Positions 1 to 10,714 of a stretch of DNA of 14,793 bases are shown here, piece after piece; the stretch's first letter is position 1; each line of letters begins with the position of its first letter. Source of the DNA: Rodentolepis nana. Taxonomy: Eukaryota > Platyhelminthes > Cestoda > Cyclophyllidea > Hymenolepididae. The position numbers were made by a program, and so were the translations under genes. The stretch lies in the NCBI GenBank assembly GCA_900617975.1, contig UZAE01014390.1, forward strand, positions 1-14,793. Reading direction: 5' to 3'. A model generated the notes under the pieces. It was not told the DNA's origin and did not search any database. It saw only the letters and a program-made list of their open reading frames with translations.

Positions 1-3000
1 CCCCCATAATTCTCAAATTTTTTTCGGAATTAAAGTTGAAAATAGTCAAATGATTTGAAATTTTCTACTAATCCCTTTTCGGTTAAAGGCGAAATTGAAC
101 GGTTCAACTGTGGTAGAGAAGTGGCTAGAAGTGGGGTGCGATTATACTTCGCTTTATTCAAATCATAATTATAAAAGGTCATCTAATATTGAACTTCAAA
201 TAGTCTCTTTGAAAGCTTGAACTTCTATTCACACTAGTCGATTGTTCATATTTAGGACAATAAAGATCCCTTGAATGCTGATTATCTTACATCAGCTTGG
301 AGACTAATGCAACCAGTGTTCTTCTCTTAGTCACTTGCTTCTTGTGAGAGAAGCCTAAGCGACTGGTTGTCTCACTAATTAACTCTCTTCTGACCCATAA
401 TTTGATCCGATTAACGCGTGTTCTAGAGCGTAGTTGGCATAACGCCAGATTTCGAACAGCAGCAACGACTACAATGACTGTCAAAGACTGCAACTATTCA
501 AATTTTCTTCATATTTTTGCAGAAATTTGGGAATTTATGATTATATTATAGATTATGGTAGTTAAAGGTCTCTTTCATAAAGCGATTCAAGTACTTAGTC
601 GAAATTATCCCATAAAACATACCTTTTTTGAAGTGATTAAGAAACCGTCTCAACAGATTCTGGTGTAAAAGTAGGAATTTTCAACTTCTCCCATTAAAAC
701 AGCCAAACAATATAAATTGATCACTTAAAAATGCCAATGGGTCTCTAAACAAAGTCCCATACCGATTTTATAATTTTTTCAACAGTCCTGTTATTTTAAA
801 TATTTATTCAGAGTATGATTCTCAATGCCTTCACAAATATTGATAAGCAAACACTTTGAATTTTAATTATACATGCACATTACCTTCAGGCCACTTATCG
901 AAAACCATATAAATCACTGAAAAAAATTGGACAAATGAGCTCAAAGGTACACATAAGCTGTAATTGGCAAACACGATGGAAAAATTATTTACGAGTTACA
1001 GCCTGCCAAAATGGCTTAGGAGCATTTCAAATAGGATGCAAAGTTGAAGAAGCATTCAGAAATAAGTATGCCCCCTTATCATCCTCGAGTTGGCCATAAT
1101 TCAATTTAAATAGATCGCATTAATCAAATTCACAAAAGCTTGAGAATCTATTCATAAAGGACCAGCTCTTGGTACATTGTGGAATCAACTCTTACAAAAA
1201 TCTTATTGATGAAGATAAGTCAACGTCAATATTTTTTGCATTTTGCTTTTCATTAAGAAATGTGTTCATATCAAATGTTATTGATCCGAGTCTAATATAA
1301 GAGGCATTAATAATACCACTGTTTTACACTAATATTTGCTCCACAGTGTCATATTTCCACCTATTGGGCCATTTTGTGCACACTTAACGAGATTAATTTG
1401 AACGATCAAAAGTATTGATTGGTGGTAAATATATCGTAGAAATGAGCTCATTCAAATACTAAATTTCCCTCTCATAGTTCTTTACTCGTGTTCAACTCTC
1501 TAGGACATTTACTTTAGAACGAATGGAGCATTTTTAATTGAACGTATCATATGTTTTTTTTACTTTAAAATAAATTCTTCGAATCTTCCACTCATCCACG
1601 GACCCTATTAGTAAGCCATGTTAGTACTCACCTCCCTCTCTCTCTCTCTCTCTCTGAGTAAACATGCAAATTTATTGAATGCGATAGGATCTTAATAAGC
1701 CAACTATGCAAGGTGAGAGACGTGTGTTGAGTGTCATGTTGGCAAATTGTAGTTGTAGCAAGGAGTGAAAGCTTGAAGGTAGAGTTTCCAATTAACCAGA
1801 AAATCCATTAATTCTTCCCCCCCATTTTCTCACTTCCGCAGTGATGCGTATTTTAATCTCATCCTCGAGTTTATTCTCCATTTCTTTCCGATTTCATCCT
1901 CAGAAAGGGTGCGCTTAAATCAGTAGGCACTAAATGTTTCGGAGGCGGGGCGGGGGTGGATGGAATTTTTCACATTTTGAGTTCCGTTGGGTAGAATTTC
2001 GGCAATTGAGTCGGTTTGCAGTTAAAGAAGACATCGATAATGAGAAACCTACCAGAAAGTTGGCGATTTAACTGCGGAGTTTGATAGTAAGTATTTGGTG
2101 GAATTATTTATATGTAGTGAGCAAAATGTGCCTTTTTAGTAGTCGATATATATATTCTCGCATCTTTGAGAAGTTTTAAATTTGAAATTGATCTCAAAGG
2201 TACTTCCGCTTTTTTTTGTTTATATTATTTACTGTATTGATCACTTGAATTGACATAATTCAACTAAAAAATTAGATATTAATTTGACAATAGAGTTTTA
2301 AACAGGAGAGAAATTTTTTACCCCATTTCCAAATACATTGGTTAAGTTTTTTAATGTAGCTGAAACAAGAACTAAGTAAGTTAAATGCTCAACAAATATG
2401 AAAAAAAATCAGTAAAAAAATTTTGATACCAAGAAGGTGAGATAGAGGGGGGGAGTTAGTTTCAACTGTAAAATTTCTTCTGAAGAATCATTTCTTTTAA
2501 TTTACGCCTAAAAACGAGTGTCAAGAGGGTTTTAACGTCATTTGTTTCACTTTAAAATTGTTCATTATCTTACTTCTCTTAATTTTCATTCATTTAGTAT
2601 TTACTAAAAACTTTCTTATAGAGGAAAGTTACATTTTTGCCTGAGCATTATTTAAAGCCAAATTTAATTAAATTACCTATAGCGACATCGTTATTGACCA
2701 AAATAGTGCAGAAAAACGTAGCTTCGCAGATATTTGTGCAATGAAACTCAAATTAGATGATAAATTGTGAAACTGGATGATGGCCAAGATGATTCAAGTA
2801 ACTGCTTTTCTAAAACCTTTCTTTTCAATTTCTGGTGGGTCCATGTATTTCCTTTTACGGTTAGGAGATTAAGCAAACGCCCATAATCTAAGTAAAGATA
2901 ATTTTTTTCCAACTTTTTCTTCTTCTACTTTTGATTCAATTTCCAACTTTATTGCCAGCAACTCTCCTTCTGTTTCAAGGTTCTTGAATTGTATTACCAG

Positions 3001-3881
3001 ACGAGCAGAATCTACTACAGAGCCCAAACGCTAACGAGTAATTGGTGTGATATGAAATCGATTTTGCTACAAAAAATCATTTACTTGCTATGGAAAAAAC
3101 TATTCTCATTCATACTCTCATCGCTTAGTAGAAAGAAGCTATCTTTATTACCTCAAGTGCAAGCGATAAATTGGTGTGCAACTTTCAGAAATGTTTATAA
3201 ATAGGTAATTACCATAAATAGGTAACTTGGAATATCAGATTAGCTTGTATCTGTCTATCTAAACAGGGGAGAAGACGGTTAACTAATCACTTAAGCCCAT
3301 TTAAACAAGTCTTCAAGTTGAACATTTATATTCCTTGAGTGGAGCTATTTCTGGCATAGCTTTGCTTAAAGCAAAAGCCCAACTAATTTTATCAGAATAT
3401 CTAATTCCGAATTGTTGACAAAAGTTTCCAACTATGACATACTATTAGTCCCCTCAACACGCAATAGTGAAGCAAAAAACAAAAATGATCGAACGAATAG
3501 ATCGTTCATTAGTTATGCAGACTAATCAAATCGCCAAAATTTCCCTCGGGATGAACCACTCGCCACGAAATCTCATTTTCGGTCACCTTTTATCCACACC
3601 GTGAAAAAAAGTCATTCAACGATAAAATAACTCGCATTGTTTACAACTGTTGTAGCAAAATTTAATTCCAACATAAATGTGCATTAATAATTTTGAGATA
3701 TATTTTATTAGGAAAACATAATTAATGGATTTAATTATTAAATTCGAAATTACCACTCCATAACATAATTAAAATGTATGTAATAAGAAATCCGCTTTTT
3801 CCTATTTAATTTTATAAATTTTTTAATATTCATTACTTATTTAATTATTATTTTTAATTTAAAGTTATTTTTTACATGCAG
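1..3881 (+). other. Non-coding AT-rich stretch, probable upstream Eph receptor intron
   Basis: No open frame here resembles a known protein, and none has convincing splice sites. The longest frame, at 2989-3204, is lysine- and leucine-rich, unrecognised, and no longer than chance predicts at this base composition. The stretch ends in an AT-rich segment and a splice acceptor (TTATTTTTTACATGCAG, ending at 3881) in front of Eph exon A, so at least its right part should be intron. The only internal structure I can point to is a CT microsatellite near 1640. I looked for the conserved core of the Eph ligand-binding domain and did not see it, so the previous exon lies further upstream. Confidence 0.6.
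1636..1655. repeat. (CT)10 microsatellite
   Basis: This is a perfect run of ten CT units directly after a CCTCC stretch. It has no visible link to a gene. Confidence 0.95.
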
Positions 3882-4137
3882 GTCAGATTTATGATTCTGC
3901 CAGAGACTCCGGCGGGTCACGACGCGGAAGTCCGTGAAGTTCAAGGTCACTGCGTGGTCGGTGCAGAGCCGACAATTGCCAGTCAATCGGAGGTTAATCA
4001 GTTCGAGTCCTCAAATCAATCTCAAGGCCTGAAGCCATCCTTCTGCAAAGCCAACGGCCAGTGGCATATTCTGCAGGATAATGTTTGTGAATGTCTCCCA
4101 GGCTATGAATCTTCCGTTGAGGAAAATCTTTGTTCAA
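3882..4137 (+). CDS. Eph receptor tyrosine kinase, internal exon A (end of ligand-binding region and first Cys-rich stretch)
   Basis: This exon codes for extracellular sequence of an Eph receptor, the transmembrane kinase that binds ephrins on neighbouring cells. It spans 256 nt (85 codons plus one base), between an acceptor CAG at 3879-3881 and a donor GTGAGT at 4138. Residues 6-12 (LPETPAG) and 20-29 (VQGHCVVGAE) match the family pattern of a PxT stretch followed by V-x-G-x-C-V just after the ligand-binding domain. Residues 55-75 follow the pattern C..NG.W......C.C..GYE, the start of the Cys-rich region. Cysteines are at exon residues 24, 55, 69, 71 and 84. The 31-residue gap between the first two is about twice the vertebrate spacing; it is Ser/Gln/Glu-rich and includes an N-Q-S sequon. 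The in-frame ATG at 3876 lies in the intron and is not the start. The exon ends in phase 1, which fits exon B exactly. The Eph subtype cannot be told from this piece. Confidence 0.88.
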
Positions 4138-4787
4138 GTGAGTATATACCTAAATTGTATGTCTCGTGCAGTTGATCATCAGCCGGACATCAATATGTGA
4201 CCTTGATCTGACAGAATAAGTAAAAGGAAGGTTTTAGTTTTGTTGTTTCGCGATTCGGCAAGTCATAAATGATACTAAGGTAAGATTAGTGGGTTCAGTT
4301 CAAAAACAGACTGTTAAGCTAGTAAAGTCTGATGCTGTAAATTATTTTTGTTTTGACTGTTCTCATCGAAGCCTTCCAGGACCTATTCTAATTGGAAGTC
4401 TTTTGCTACCGTCTAGCGAGTTGATTTGTTTTAGCTTATACTTACTGGATATTGACCTATGGATAGCGATTTCATGACCTCGGATATGATTGGCATGCAT
4501 GATGATTCCATCTTTAAATTAAGATCCACTTTACTTATTCAAATGCGTCCCCACTTGAATGCCTGATTCTTTGCTTTTCTGTCACAAAAATCGTTCTATT
4601 TCTACGAAGTTTTGAGTGAAACATGACCAAATGATGTAGCTGCTGTATATTAAGTTCACAGTCTGTTAAATCATTTGGAATTACTTCCACTCCCTTAGAA
4701 CACACACAAGGTTTCACTTCCTTCCAGAAGGCATTAAACTCAAGGTATTAATCTTTTCGTGCCTTTGTATACATTGTGGAATCTCGA

Positions 4788-4820
4788 GGGTGGGGTGGGG
4801 GTGGGTGGGAGGGGGGGGGG
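4788..4820 (+). other. G-rich tract with six G-runs, potential G-quadruplex
   Basis: Six runs of three or more G (3, 4, 5, 3, 3 and 10 bases) are separated by single T or A bases. This satisfies the usual pattern for an intramolecular quadruplex. It is on the Eph coding strand, so the intron RNA would carry it. Confidence 0.75.
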
Positions 4821-6621
4821 CGTTTGGCTTTATGGGTGGTATAATGCGCCCTGAAACAACATCACCATAAATTGAAGCGGAACACTGAAGAACTTCTTTG
4901 TCTAAATTGCTCTCCACTTTATTGGAAGCTAAAAGAGGCTCTAATGGGATAAAATGGGAAAATCGTGACTGCTTCAACTTGACTGACACAAGTTCTATTA
5001 GGTAAAATAAAGGAATCCTACTAATGTTGAGTATTTCGCCAGGGTGATTAGGGAGAATTCTACGAGGTTTTCGATTGTAATAAGGATTTGAAGAGGGAAC
5101 ATGAATATCGTTATCTTCTCAATTATTTATATATCTGATGCTTTAATTACTTGACTTGTCTAAAATAGGGGGATTAAGACTGGACATAAATCAAGCTAAG
5201 AGCATCCATTTCTCAAGGGTTGGTCTAATTCTGCAGCAGATTTACTACTTAATCTCCCATATCTTTGCGTATTCTAGGAGTGCTTAAAGATTTCCTTTTA
5301 AATTAAATTCACTTAGTGATTTATATCACAAAACATCAAAAATCACCAAATTAAAGCCACTGAAAAGAATTTTTTTCATTCTGGGGAAAATATTCCGAAA
5401 GTATAGAAAACATGAAATTTTAATCTTTTCAAGTGTACAAATCCGTATTGAATGCGGTGAGTCATCGTGAGACAGTGCGTAGTCTTAAATATCGTCAAAG
5501 CTTTATTAATAATCGATAATCACTTTGTGCTCACTGGGTTGCAAATATTGCATGAAAATGCCAGATAAATTAATAGTATTATGTGTTGAAATTTGGAATT
5601 TTTCTGTCTTCATTGCAATCTTTGCCAAAACATAAAATTTTTATCTGACGAAAATGAGATGCTTTCTTGTGAACAGGATAAAATGTGGATGAAACAGATC
5701 AAAAAAGTAATTTTGCAGTAGGATTATTGATTTACAATGTTAAAATCCTACAAAACAGTTTTGACGCGATTTCAAGAAAATCCATTTAATCCCGAGCAGC
5801 TAAATAATGTCTGTAACGATTATGCAGAATTTGACAGTTGATCTGTCGAGAGCTTTTCATTAGATTTGAAAATAACTTCTTTTGAATTGTAACTTATTTG
5901 GTGGAACTTTTATAGACATCTACACTAAGTTATTAAGTTTTCCGGGTGGTGTATCCTTTTTATTCCACCAAGTAAATTATGTATTTCATTAATTAAACAA
6001 TTTGCAGTCAGAATTGGCGGAGGTGCTGATTGGGGGTTCATGATTAGATCGATGGATGGGTGTTTGTAGAGGGCAGACAGTTTGATCCTAGCATGACATT
6101 TGAATTGCCACCCACAAAGTTGGCGCAGAGTTAATTTCTTAGAAAGGGAGATCCTAAAAAACACCCATTTGCAGCAATGTAGTCATGGCCCATTAACAAA
6201 TGTGGATAATCAAATTTGTTTTAATAGTTAATTAATAATTTGGATTCATAGGTGAAGCAAAACTGTTAAAAATATCACTACTTCAAATATGCATAAAGAA
6301 GGATAAAATTACGTTCAATTATGGGGAGTTCATACTTATGCTTTACACTTGGAATTATGTGGACGGTGTTGCTTCACAAATTTTATGAAATTTTGGGTTT
6401 AACTTCGGAATCAATTCAAATTGAAGTGCTATTTGCTTTGTTCCAAATAAAAAGCACAAATTGGCGTTTCCAGTCGTCAATAGTCCACTTTCCAATTTGT
6501 CACAGTGACTCAATTGTTAATTTCTTGGTCAACTCAAATTACCCGTCCAAAACGGTAGGAAGTATTTCGCAATAAATTCATTTTTACCTAAATCATTGCC
6601 TCAAGCTTTACGAAATAAAAA

Positions 6622-6635
6622 TGTAAAGCTAAATA
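6622..6635. repeat. Target-site duplication, left copy, of SINE copy 1
   Basis: The sequence TGTAAAGCTAAATA recurs exactly at 6957-6970, on the other side of the element. Confidence 0.88.
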
Positions 6636-6956
6636 GTTATTCATTTATATTAAATGGCGGGTGTTTTGATAGTTATCATTAGCCCTTTAGTTGACTACGA
6701 GCTTCACAGAGAGGAGGAGGAACATCAAAGTGAAAAGTGTCGAGAGGGGGAGGGGGAACAGAAGAGTGTTTCAAAGATGTAAAAGAGGCAGACACAAAGG
6801 TGAGCTGAGTACTTGTAGAAGTATTCGAATGTGACATACAGAAGGGTGATGGTAGTTTGAAGTTAGAAGTCAACTGCCGGTTAGTAGACTTTTGTGCCGT
6901 ATGAGTATACGTTGCCCATGGTACCCCATGTGGAGATAAGTCTATCGTACACCCCG
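6636..6956 (-). mobile_element. SINE-like element, copy 1
   Basis: The element is about 320 bp and its sense strand is minus. It opens with GGGGTGTACGATAGACTT at the right end and finishes with a short tail (AAATGAATAAC) at the left. A perfect 14-bp direct repeat flanks it, which is the mark of target-primed retrotransposition. It lies antisense in the Eph intron. Relative to other copies it reads GAGATAAGT where they have GAGGTAAGT, so the splice-donor-like site on the + strand is lost. One sense-strand frame is open for about 88 codons; I do not regard it as a gene because other copies break it. Confidence 0.88.
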
Positions 6957-6970
6957 TGTAAAGCTAAATA
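6957..6970. repeat. Target-site duplication, right copy, of SINE copy 1
   Basis: This is an exact 14-base match to 6622-6635. One extra G (6956) lies between it and the CCCC that ends the element on the + strand. Confidence 0.88.
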
Positions 6971-7841
6971 TCAAATTAAGGTCGTTCACCATATGATTTT
7001 CAATATCCGGTGACAAATGGCTTTATAATCAAACAACTTAACGAAAACGTTGAAATTATTCTAACCTCTTAATAACTTGCGAATTTAATCTTCGAAGGAA
7101 GGGACAGGTAAAAACATTTGTTTTTTGCGTTTAAGGGAGATGATATCACACTGGACGCACCTAACGCATTGCCCCCAAAATAATTTTGGTTCTGAGCTGA
7201 GTAAACAAATGACATGTGTGAGCATGCTTTGAGAAAGACAAAAATTCATTAAATATATTGTTGTAAGGGAATATAATTCCGGTAAAATGGGTTTAGTGAG
7301 ATTGGTAAACTTCTTTTGAAAATTATACACATTTAGCGATTTTTAAGTTGTTCCCAATCTAAGCCACACCTACTCCGACTTAAAGAAGGTGGACTTGAGT
7401 GTGAGAAACTAGCATACTCGATACTCCAGTGGGTGAAAGAAGAGGAATTCAGGAGTTCAAAAGAAATTAGTCTGCTGAACTTCCTAAGAGCATTTTTTAA
7501 AATCATTATTTTAAAGATTGGTTGAATGAAACTGTGAAATCAGGTAAAGGTCATTGGAGGATTAAATCATGAACCCATGAAAACCGTTTGCGATGACTAA
7601 GTGCATTGGCTTAATAGTGTGTGATTCATAGGAATTCCGGTTAGGTAAACACAGGTGGGGTAGCAGGCCGAAGCATCATTGTGGGCAGGCGAAGTTATTG
7701 GGCACCATCTTTCACACTCAACCGGCTCGACGTCTACGTCTAGAAGTCGTCTGGAATGGTCTGTTGCATGTTTTCCCAATTGCCTCCATTTTCGTACACT
7801 TACAGTGACCATCATAGTTGCAATGTCGCTTTTATTCACAC

Positions 7842-7852
7842 GGGGGGGGGGG
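7842..7852 (+). repeat. G11 homopolymer
   Basis: An 11-base G run lies inside the duplicated block and is repeated at 11074-11084 with equal length. Confidence 0.95.
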
Positions 7853-7965
7853 TTGATTAGAAATAAAACTTGTGGGTTATTGATTTAGAATCAGGGAGGC
7901 TAAAGCTACGAACAATCAACTCTTAAACTTTTAAAATTGGTAAATTATTATTGACTAAAAAGATA

Positions 7966-8290
7966 ATTTATTCATATCAAATGGTAGACGTTTTGATAGC
8001 TATCATTAGCCCTTTAGTTGACTTCGGGTTTCATCGAGGGAGGAAGAACATCAAAGTGACCAAAAGTCGAGAGGAGGGCCAGAATAATGATTCACAGAAG
8101 TAAAAGAGACAGTTAGACACAAAGGCAGAAAAAGGTAAGATGAGTACTGTGGAAGGGGTCGAATATGACATACAGTGGGGGGGTGATGGTTGTTGGAAGT
8201 GAGAAGTCAACTGCCGGTTTAGAGACTTTTTTGCCAAATGAGTGTACGTTACCCAGAGTGCACAACATGGAGGTAAGTCTAACACACTCC
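7966..8290 (-). mobile_element. SINE-like element, copy 2
   Basis: This is an older copy of the family, antisense to Eph. Aligned with the others it runs from the CACACTCC end at 8290 (sense 5' end) to the TATCAAATGG segment near 7974 and a degraded A/T tail. I found no clear target-site duplication, and there are several differences and indels against the other copies. The splice-donor-like GAG|GTAAGT is intact at 8270-8278 on the + strand. The copy lies wholly inside the duplicated 603-bp block, so copy 5 is the same element seen twice if that block is an artefact. Confidence 0.85.
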
Positions 8291-8353
8291 TTAGTGAAAA
8301 TCATAGTAGTATTATTTTTTTGTTATTTTCACGCACTTACGGGTGGAGAACTT

Positions 8354-8354
8354 N
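8354..8354. other. Single N, probable contig join
   Basis: This N immediately follows the left copy of the 603-bp duplication. Confidence 0.85.
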
Positions 8355-8460
8355 TAGTATTTTCAACTTTATTTTGTCAGTGACGTAATAGTGAATACGC
8401 ACGTCTGCTAAAGCAGACATTTTCAGTCTACTTCTCAAAGTTGTGAATGGGTCATCGAAC

Positions 8461-8506
8461 TGCCATTTGAAATAAATACTTGTTTATTTATTTATATCAA
8501 ATGGCA
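8461..8506. repeat. Palindrome formed by opposed SINE 3' ends
   Basis: TGCCATTTGAAATAAATA at 8461-8478 is the end of a SINE in + orientation. The complement of the same end follows at 8489-8506 as the tail of copy 3. The arms match over 18 bases with one mismatch, around a 10-base spacer. Confidence 0.8.
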
Positions 8507-8803
8507 GGTGTTTTGGTAGTTATCATTAACCCTTTAGTTGACTTAAGGCTTCACAGAGGGGTGGAGGAACATCAAAGTAAAAAAAATTCGAGGGGGGAGG
8601 GGGAACAGAAGAGTGTTTCAAAGATGTAAAAGAGACAGACACAAAGGTGGAAAAATAGTTGAGCCGAGTACTATGGCAGTAATCGAATATGACATACAGT
8701 GGAGTCATGGTAGTTTGAAGTGAACTGCTTATTTACAGATTTTTTCGTCGGATTAGTATACGTTTGCCCAGGGTGCACCACGCAGAGGTAAGTCTATCGT
8801 CAC
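8483..8803 (-). mobile_element. SINE-like element, copy 3
   Basis: Sense is minus. The tail on the + strand is TTTATTTATTTATATC, followed by the conserved AAATGGCAGG segment. The sense 5' end lies near 8803, where it runs into a C11 tract and has lost the usual CACACCCC. No clear target-site duplication is visible. The splice-donor-like GAG|GTAAGT is present at 8785-8793. Confidence 0.85.
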
Positions 8804-8808
8804 CTCCT

Positions 8809-8855
8809 CCCCCCCCCCCAAAGTTAATATGAGTGGGGGTGGGTGGGGGGGGGGG
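8809..8855. repeat. C11 and G11 tracts facing each other, with a G-rich quadruplex-type run
   Basis: C11 at 8809-8819 could pair with G11 at 8845-8855 across a 25-base spacer. The G side (8835-8855) reads G5-T-G3-T-G11 and could also form a quadruplex. Confidence 0.75.
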
Positions 8856-9723
8856 AATTGGCGTTCACAACTGGCGCTTTTTATATCGCGCGCGCTGATT
8901 TGCTAGTCTCCATTCCTTCCTCAGCCCTTCAAACATACTACTTTTATGCATAAAGGTACCAAAAAATGCGCAAACTTCCTTTTACCTCTGGTATTTTTTG
9001 CCACCTTTTTTGGCCTCCCCTGTTGGAAAAAAAAATCCGCCTTTTTTCAGGTGAAATCATTGACTCTTTGAATTTGCAAGATTTTAAATACAGTAGCAGT
9101 AGGTGGCTTGAATCGTGTGTGTGTGTGAGGAGAGAGAAAAGCCTTTTTCGAAACGCATGGTCTCTTGCATTGAGAATAACTTTACTATTCCATCCTTGAA
9201 TTAAAGAATATAAATTAATTCACATGTTTTTTTGTGATTTCATGCCTCCATATTGCAATGCTGTTGAGTTATTCCCCTCCTGTTACATACGCCGAATACA
9301 AAGATATGAAAACCAAGTTCCGTAAAGTGGTCGAATGTGTGGATTTTCCGCAAAAAAAGGTTTTCGGTTCTTTCTTTCCTTCTACAGCTTGATGCGTATA
9401 CAACTAGTTGACCGATGAGTAATGATTCCTGTCTGCACCTGAAAGACCTTTTGTTTTATAAGTACACGAAATTGTTTACGTTGTTTATTTATGAGTCCAA
9501 AGACGATGGATGTCCACTAGTAGTAAAGAGAGCTGAGAGAAATTCAAGGCCTATGTGTGTGTGCAGTATTAGGAGGGACAACTTTCTCGTCCAGAAATGC
9601 GCTCTCTAAAAGTCCGGAATCCAGTTCAACCCAGCATTCGGACAGAACAGATCGTCAAGGTCAATATACACACACCTTAGTAGAAGTGGGTATGTGGTAT
9701 AGTATGGCCATGGCTACACAACA

Positions 9724-9738
9724 AGAGAGAGAGAGAGA
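9724..9738. repeat. (AG)7 microsatellite
   Basis: A short perfect AG run lies 66 bases before a longer one. Confidence 0.9.
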
Positions 9739-9799
9739 CGCAAAATAGAAACACCCATATTTGTGCGTCTATTCCACCGGTGATGTGTGTAACGAAGAG

Positions 9800-9804
<5 letters not shown>

Positions 9805-9830
<26 letters not shown>
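9805..9830. repeat. (AG)13 microsatellite
   Basis: Thirteen perfect AG units sit within a purine-rich stretch. A CT-rich stretch follows at about 9928-9958. Confidence 0.95.
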
Positions 9831-10376
9831 TGAGAGAAAGGACAACAGACAAAAGGCTGTTACTCTATACGAGACAATAGATTTGATGAAGTAAACAACA
9901 AGGAGACACCAACGCCTAACTCTTTCTCGATTCTCCTCTCCGTACTCTCCCTCTCTTTTACCGTTACCTCTAACTGACTAACTGCAAATTTTCTGAAAGG
10001 GAAAATTATTCACCTGTCTTTTTTATTTTCCTGGAAGGTGATGAGATTCATTGACTTTTTATGACCTGATTGCGATTGTGCATTGATTTTATCTATTTTT
10101 TTCTGAACTCCTCGTGTCTTTTATCGATTTTCCTCGCGTTATCTTAATCTGATTAAGGAAACGGCTTATTGGTCACAAAACAGTCAGCTCTATCATTATT
10201 AATGCTGTGATTCTCAATCTGCCACCTACCAGCAGTAATACATTTTGTCGATTTCTAAGGTCGAGTCCCTCGTAAAATGGGCCTTTGTACTGTTGAAAAT
10301 GCAATGATAATTAATGATTTTCCCTCACTAGTTGCTAGTAACTGTAGAAAGTATCTGTGTAAATATCTCTCTATTT

Positions 10377-10390
10377 ATATTTTTCAAATG
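10377..10390. repeat. Target-site duplication, left copy, of SINE copy 4
   Basis: ATATTTTTCAAATG recurs exactly at 10701-10714. Confidence 0.9.
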
Positions 10391-10700
10391 GGGGTGTACG
10401 ATTGACTTACCTCCACGTGGTGCACCCTGGGCAACGTATACTCATGCGGCAAAAAAGTCTATAAACCGGCAGTTGACTTCTCACTTCAAACTACCATTTA
10501 CACCACTTTCACAGTACTCATCTTACCCTTTTCCATACCTTTGTGTCTGTCTGTCTCTTTTCCATCTGTAAAGCACTCTTCTGTGCCTTCTCTCTAATTT
10601 TTCTCACTTTGATGTTCCTCCACCTCTCTGTGAAGCCCGAAGCCAACTAAAGAGCTTATGATAGCTACCAAAACGCCTGCCATTTGAAATAAATAAATAA
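10391..10700 (+). mobile_element. SINE-like element, copy 4, best-preserved full-length copy
   Basis: This is the only copy with sense on the + strand. It starts GGGGTGTACGATTGACTTAC directly after the left target-site duplication. It ends CCTGCCATTTG followed by (AAAT)n and the right duplication. It is 310 bases long with perfect 14-bp duplications. The shared 5' end with other copies suggests full-length insertions rather than random truncations, which is typical of SINEs. I do not see convincing tRNA A and B boxes, so the promoter origin is open. The mobilising LINE is not in the window. Confidence 0.92.
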
Positions 10701-10714
10701 ATATTTTTCAAATG
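10701..10714. repeat. Target-site duplication, right copy, of SINE copy 4
   Basis: This is an exact 14-base match to 10377-10390, directly after the AAATAAATAAATAA tail. Confidence 0.9.

Larger units (their letters stand above)
7751..8353. repeat. 603-bp duplicated block, left copy, ending at a single N
   Basis: It matches 10983-11585 at a constant offset of 3232. I saw no difference on reading the two side by side, including equal lengths of an 11-base G run and a 7-base T run. The match stops at the N at 8354 on this side. The other copy begins right after the N at 10982. A true recent duplication need not stop at sequencing gaps, so overlapping contig ends are the better explanation. Confidence 0.93.

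Noticed and set aside
3487..3511. Short hairpin GAACGA-ATAGA-TCGTTC
   Set aside because: Arms of six bases are expected by chance in a window of this size, and nothing around it gives it a role.
3876..3878. ATG as the start of the frame at 3876
   Set aside because: It lies in the acceptor region, directly before CAG at 3881. The encoded protein is the middle of an Eph receptor, so this is an internal exon.
4535..4989. Two adjacent minus-strand open frames (91 and 60 codons)
   Set aside because: They are in different frames, cross the G-rich tract as a proline run, match no family I know, and are not longer than chance allows in this much sequence.
5925..6164. Minus-strand 79-codon open frame
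   Set aside because: No recognisable domain, no splice-site support, and a chance-level length.
6679..6955. Long open frame on the sense strand of SINE copy 1, partly shared with copies 2 and 4 (peptide with NRQLTS)
   Set aside because: Copies 3 and 6 break it by indels and the copies diverge in frame after about 45 residues. Shared descent of the SINE explains the similarity; a gene finder could still mistake it for a protein.
9107..9610. Possible weak direct repeat between about 9107-9170 and 9545-9610 (both with GTGTGTGTG followed by a similar stretch)
   Set aside because: The similarity outside the GT run is loose and I could not align it convincingly.
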